A DNA stretch of 64,000 nt from Haliotis asinina. Lineage: Eukaryota; Mollusca; Gastropoda; Lepetellida; Haliotidae. The notes beneath the pieces are model-generated. The model made no database searches. It was not told the DNA's origin and saw only the letters and a list, made by a program, of their open reading frames with translations. Shown one piece after another: positions 63,977 through 64,000 of the stretch. Numbering within the stretch: position 1 is the first letter of the stretch; each line of letters opens with the position of its first letter. The DNA is taken from assembly GCF_037392515.1 (NCBI RefSeq), contig NC_090281.1, forward strand, positions 56,879,253 to 56,943,252, given 5' to 3'. A program made the position numbers and the translations under genes.

Positions 63977-64000
63977 CATCAAAGTTTTGCTGTTTTGCTT

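Larger units (their letters stand above)
1..64000 (+). repeat. Tandem array of about 202 tRNA-Trp units
   Basis: The window is filled by head-to-tail copies of a unit made of a 72-bp tRNA-Trp gene plus a 243-249 bp spacer, with no interruption, inversion or insertion seen. Start-to-start spacing is 319, 321 or 318 bp after an A spacer and 316 bp (once 315) after a B spacer; one unit is cut to 224 bp by a deletion. The cloverleaf reads as acceptor 1-7/66-72, D stem 10-13/22-25, anticodon stem 27-31/39-43, CCA at 34-36, a five-base variable loop, and T stem 49-53/61-65. Both array ends lie outside the window. Copy-specific substitutions shared in long blocks argue for a real, recombining array and not a simple assembly loop, although exact copy number depends on the assembly. 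Confidence 0.97.

Noticed and set aside
1..64000. CRISPR array
   Set aside because: Repeat of 72 bp with spacers near 245 bp that are themselves repeated; the repeat is a tRNA gene. No CRISPR-like geometry.
1..64000. tRNA-derived SINE satellite
   Set aside because: No A-rich or LINE-like 3' tail, no target-site duplications around units, strictly head-to-tail order, intact cloverleaf with terminator directly after it. Tandem gene array fits better.
1..64000. Bacterial or phage tRNA cluster, or organellar DNA
   Set aside because: A73 with G1:C72, no encoded CCA, T-run terminators directly 3' and a single repeated isoacceptor argue for a eukaryotic nuclear locus.

Overview
The whole window is one head-to-tail tandem array of eukaryotic tRNA-Trp genes, all on the + strand. 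I count 202 loci (201 full length, 1 truncated), about one every 317 bp, and no protein-coding gene. The array runs off both ends of the window. The 72-nt body folds as a canonical cloverleaf: anticodon CCA, no intron, G1:C72 and discriminator A73 (the eukaryotic/archaeal tRNA-Trp type; bacterial tRNA-Trp has G73), and no encoded CCA tail. From position 8 onward it looks like metazoan tRNA-Trp as I remember it. An animal nuclear genome is therefore the best guess; the species cannot be told from this window.

Each unit is a promoter-like 5' flank, the tRNA with its internal A and B boxes, and a T4...T4 Pol III terminator at +9 to +20. Two spacer families link the genes. The A spacer gives start-to-start distances of 318, 319 or 321 bp. 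The B spacer gives 316 bp, is a diverged relative of A, and occurs 56 times. The 5' flanks fall into four classes used below. F1 (about 107 copies) is the end of an ordinary A spacer. F2 (18 copies) is an A-spacer end with a GTATTTG / TTTTAGGGC signature. F2x (21 copies) is an F2 relative with AAAGAAAAACC and TAGTGCATGG changes. F3 (56 copies) is the end of a B spacer.

Body alleles track flank class. F3 genes carry U23, except the six G9C/G10U copies, which carry C23. F1 genes are C23 or U23. All 18 F2 genes have lost G64, which leaves a C50 mismatch in the T stem. All 21 F2x genes have G18A. By eye about 139 copies keep every stem and the invariant tertiary bases; the rest carry lesions of differing severity. 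Three copies have a new anticodon: CUA (amber suppressor type) at 28254-28325, and CCU (Arg-AGG type) at 13080-13151 and 23487-23558.

The array has layered structure: 2-, 3- and 4-gene higher-order repeats (635, 954 and 1275 bp), and larger duplications traced by rare shared mutations (offsets 2224, 3190, 3503, 5724, 7962, 10407 and 12631 bp). Chimeric spacers and alleles found on more than one flank point to unequal exchange plus gene conversion. Positions use standard tRNA numbering with position 17 absent.
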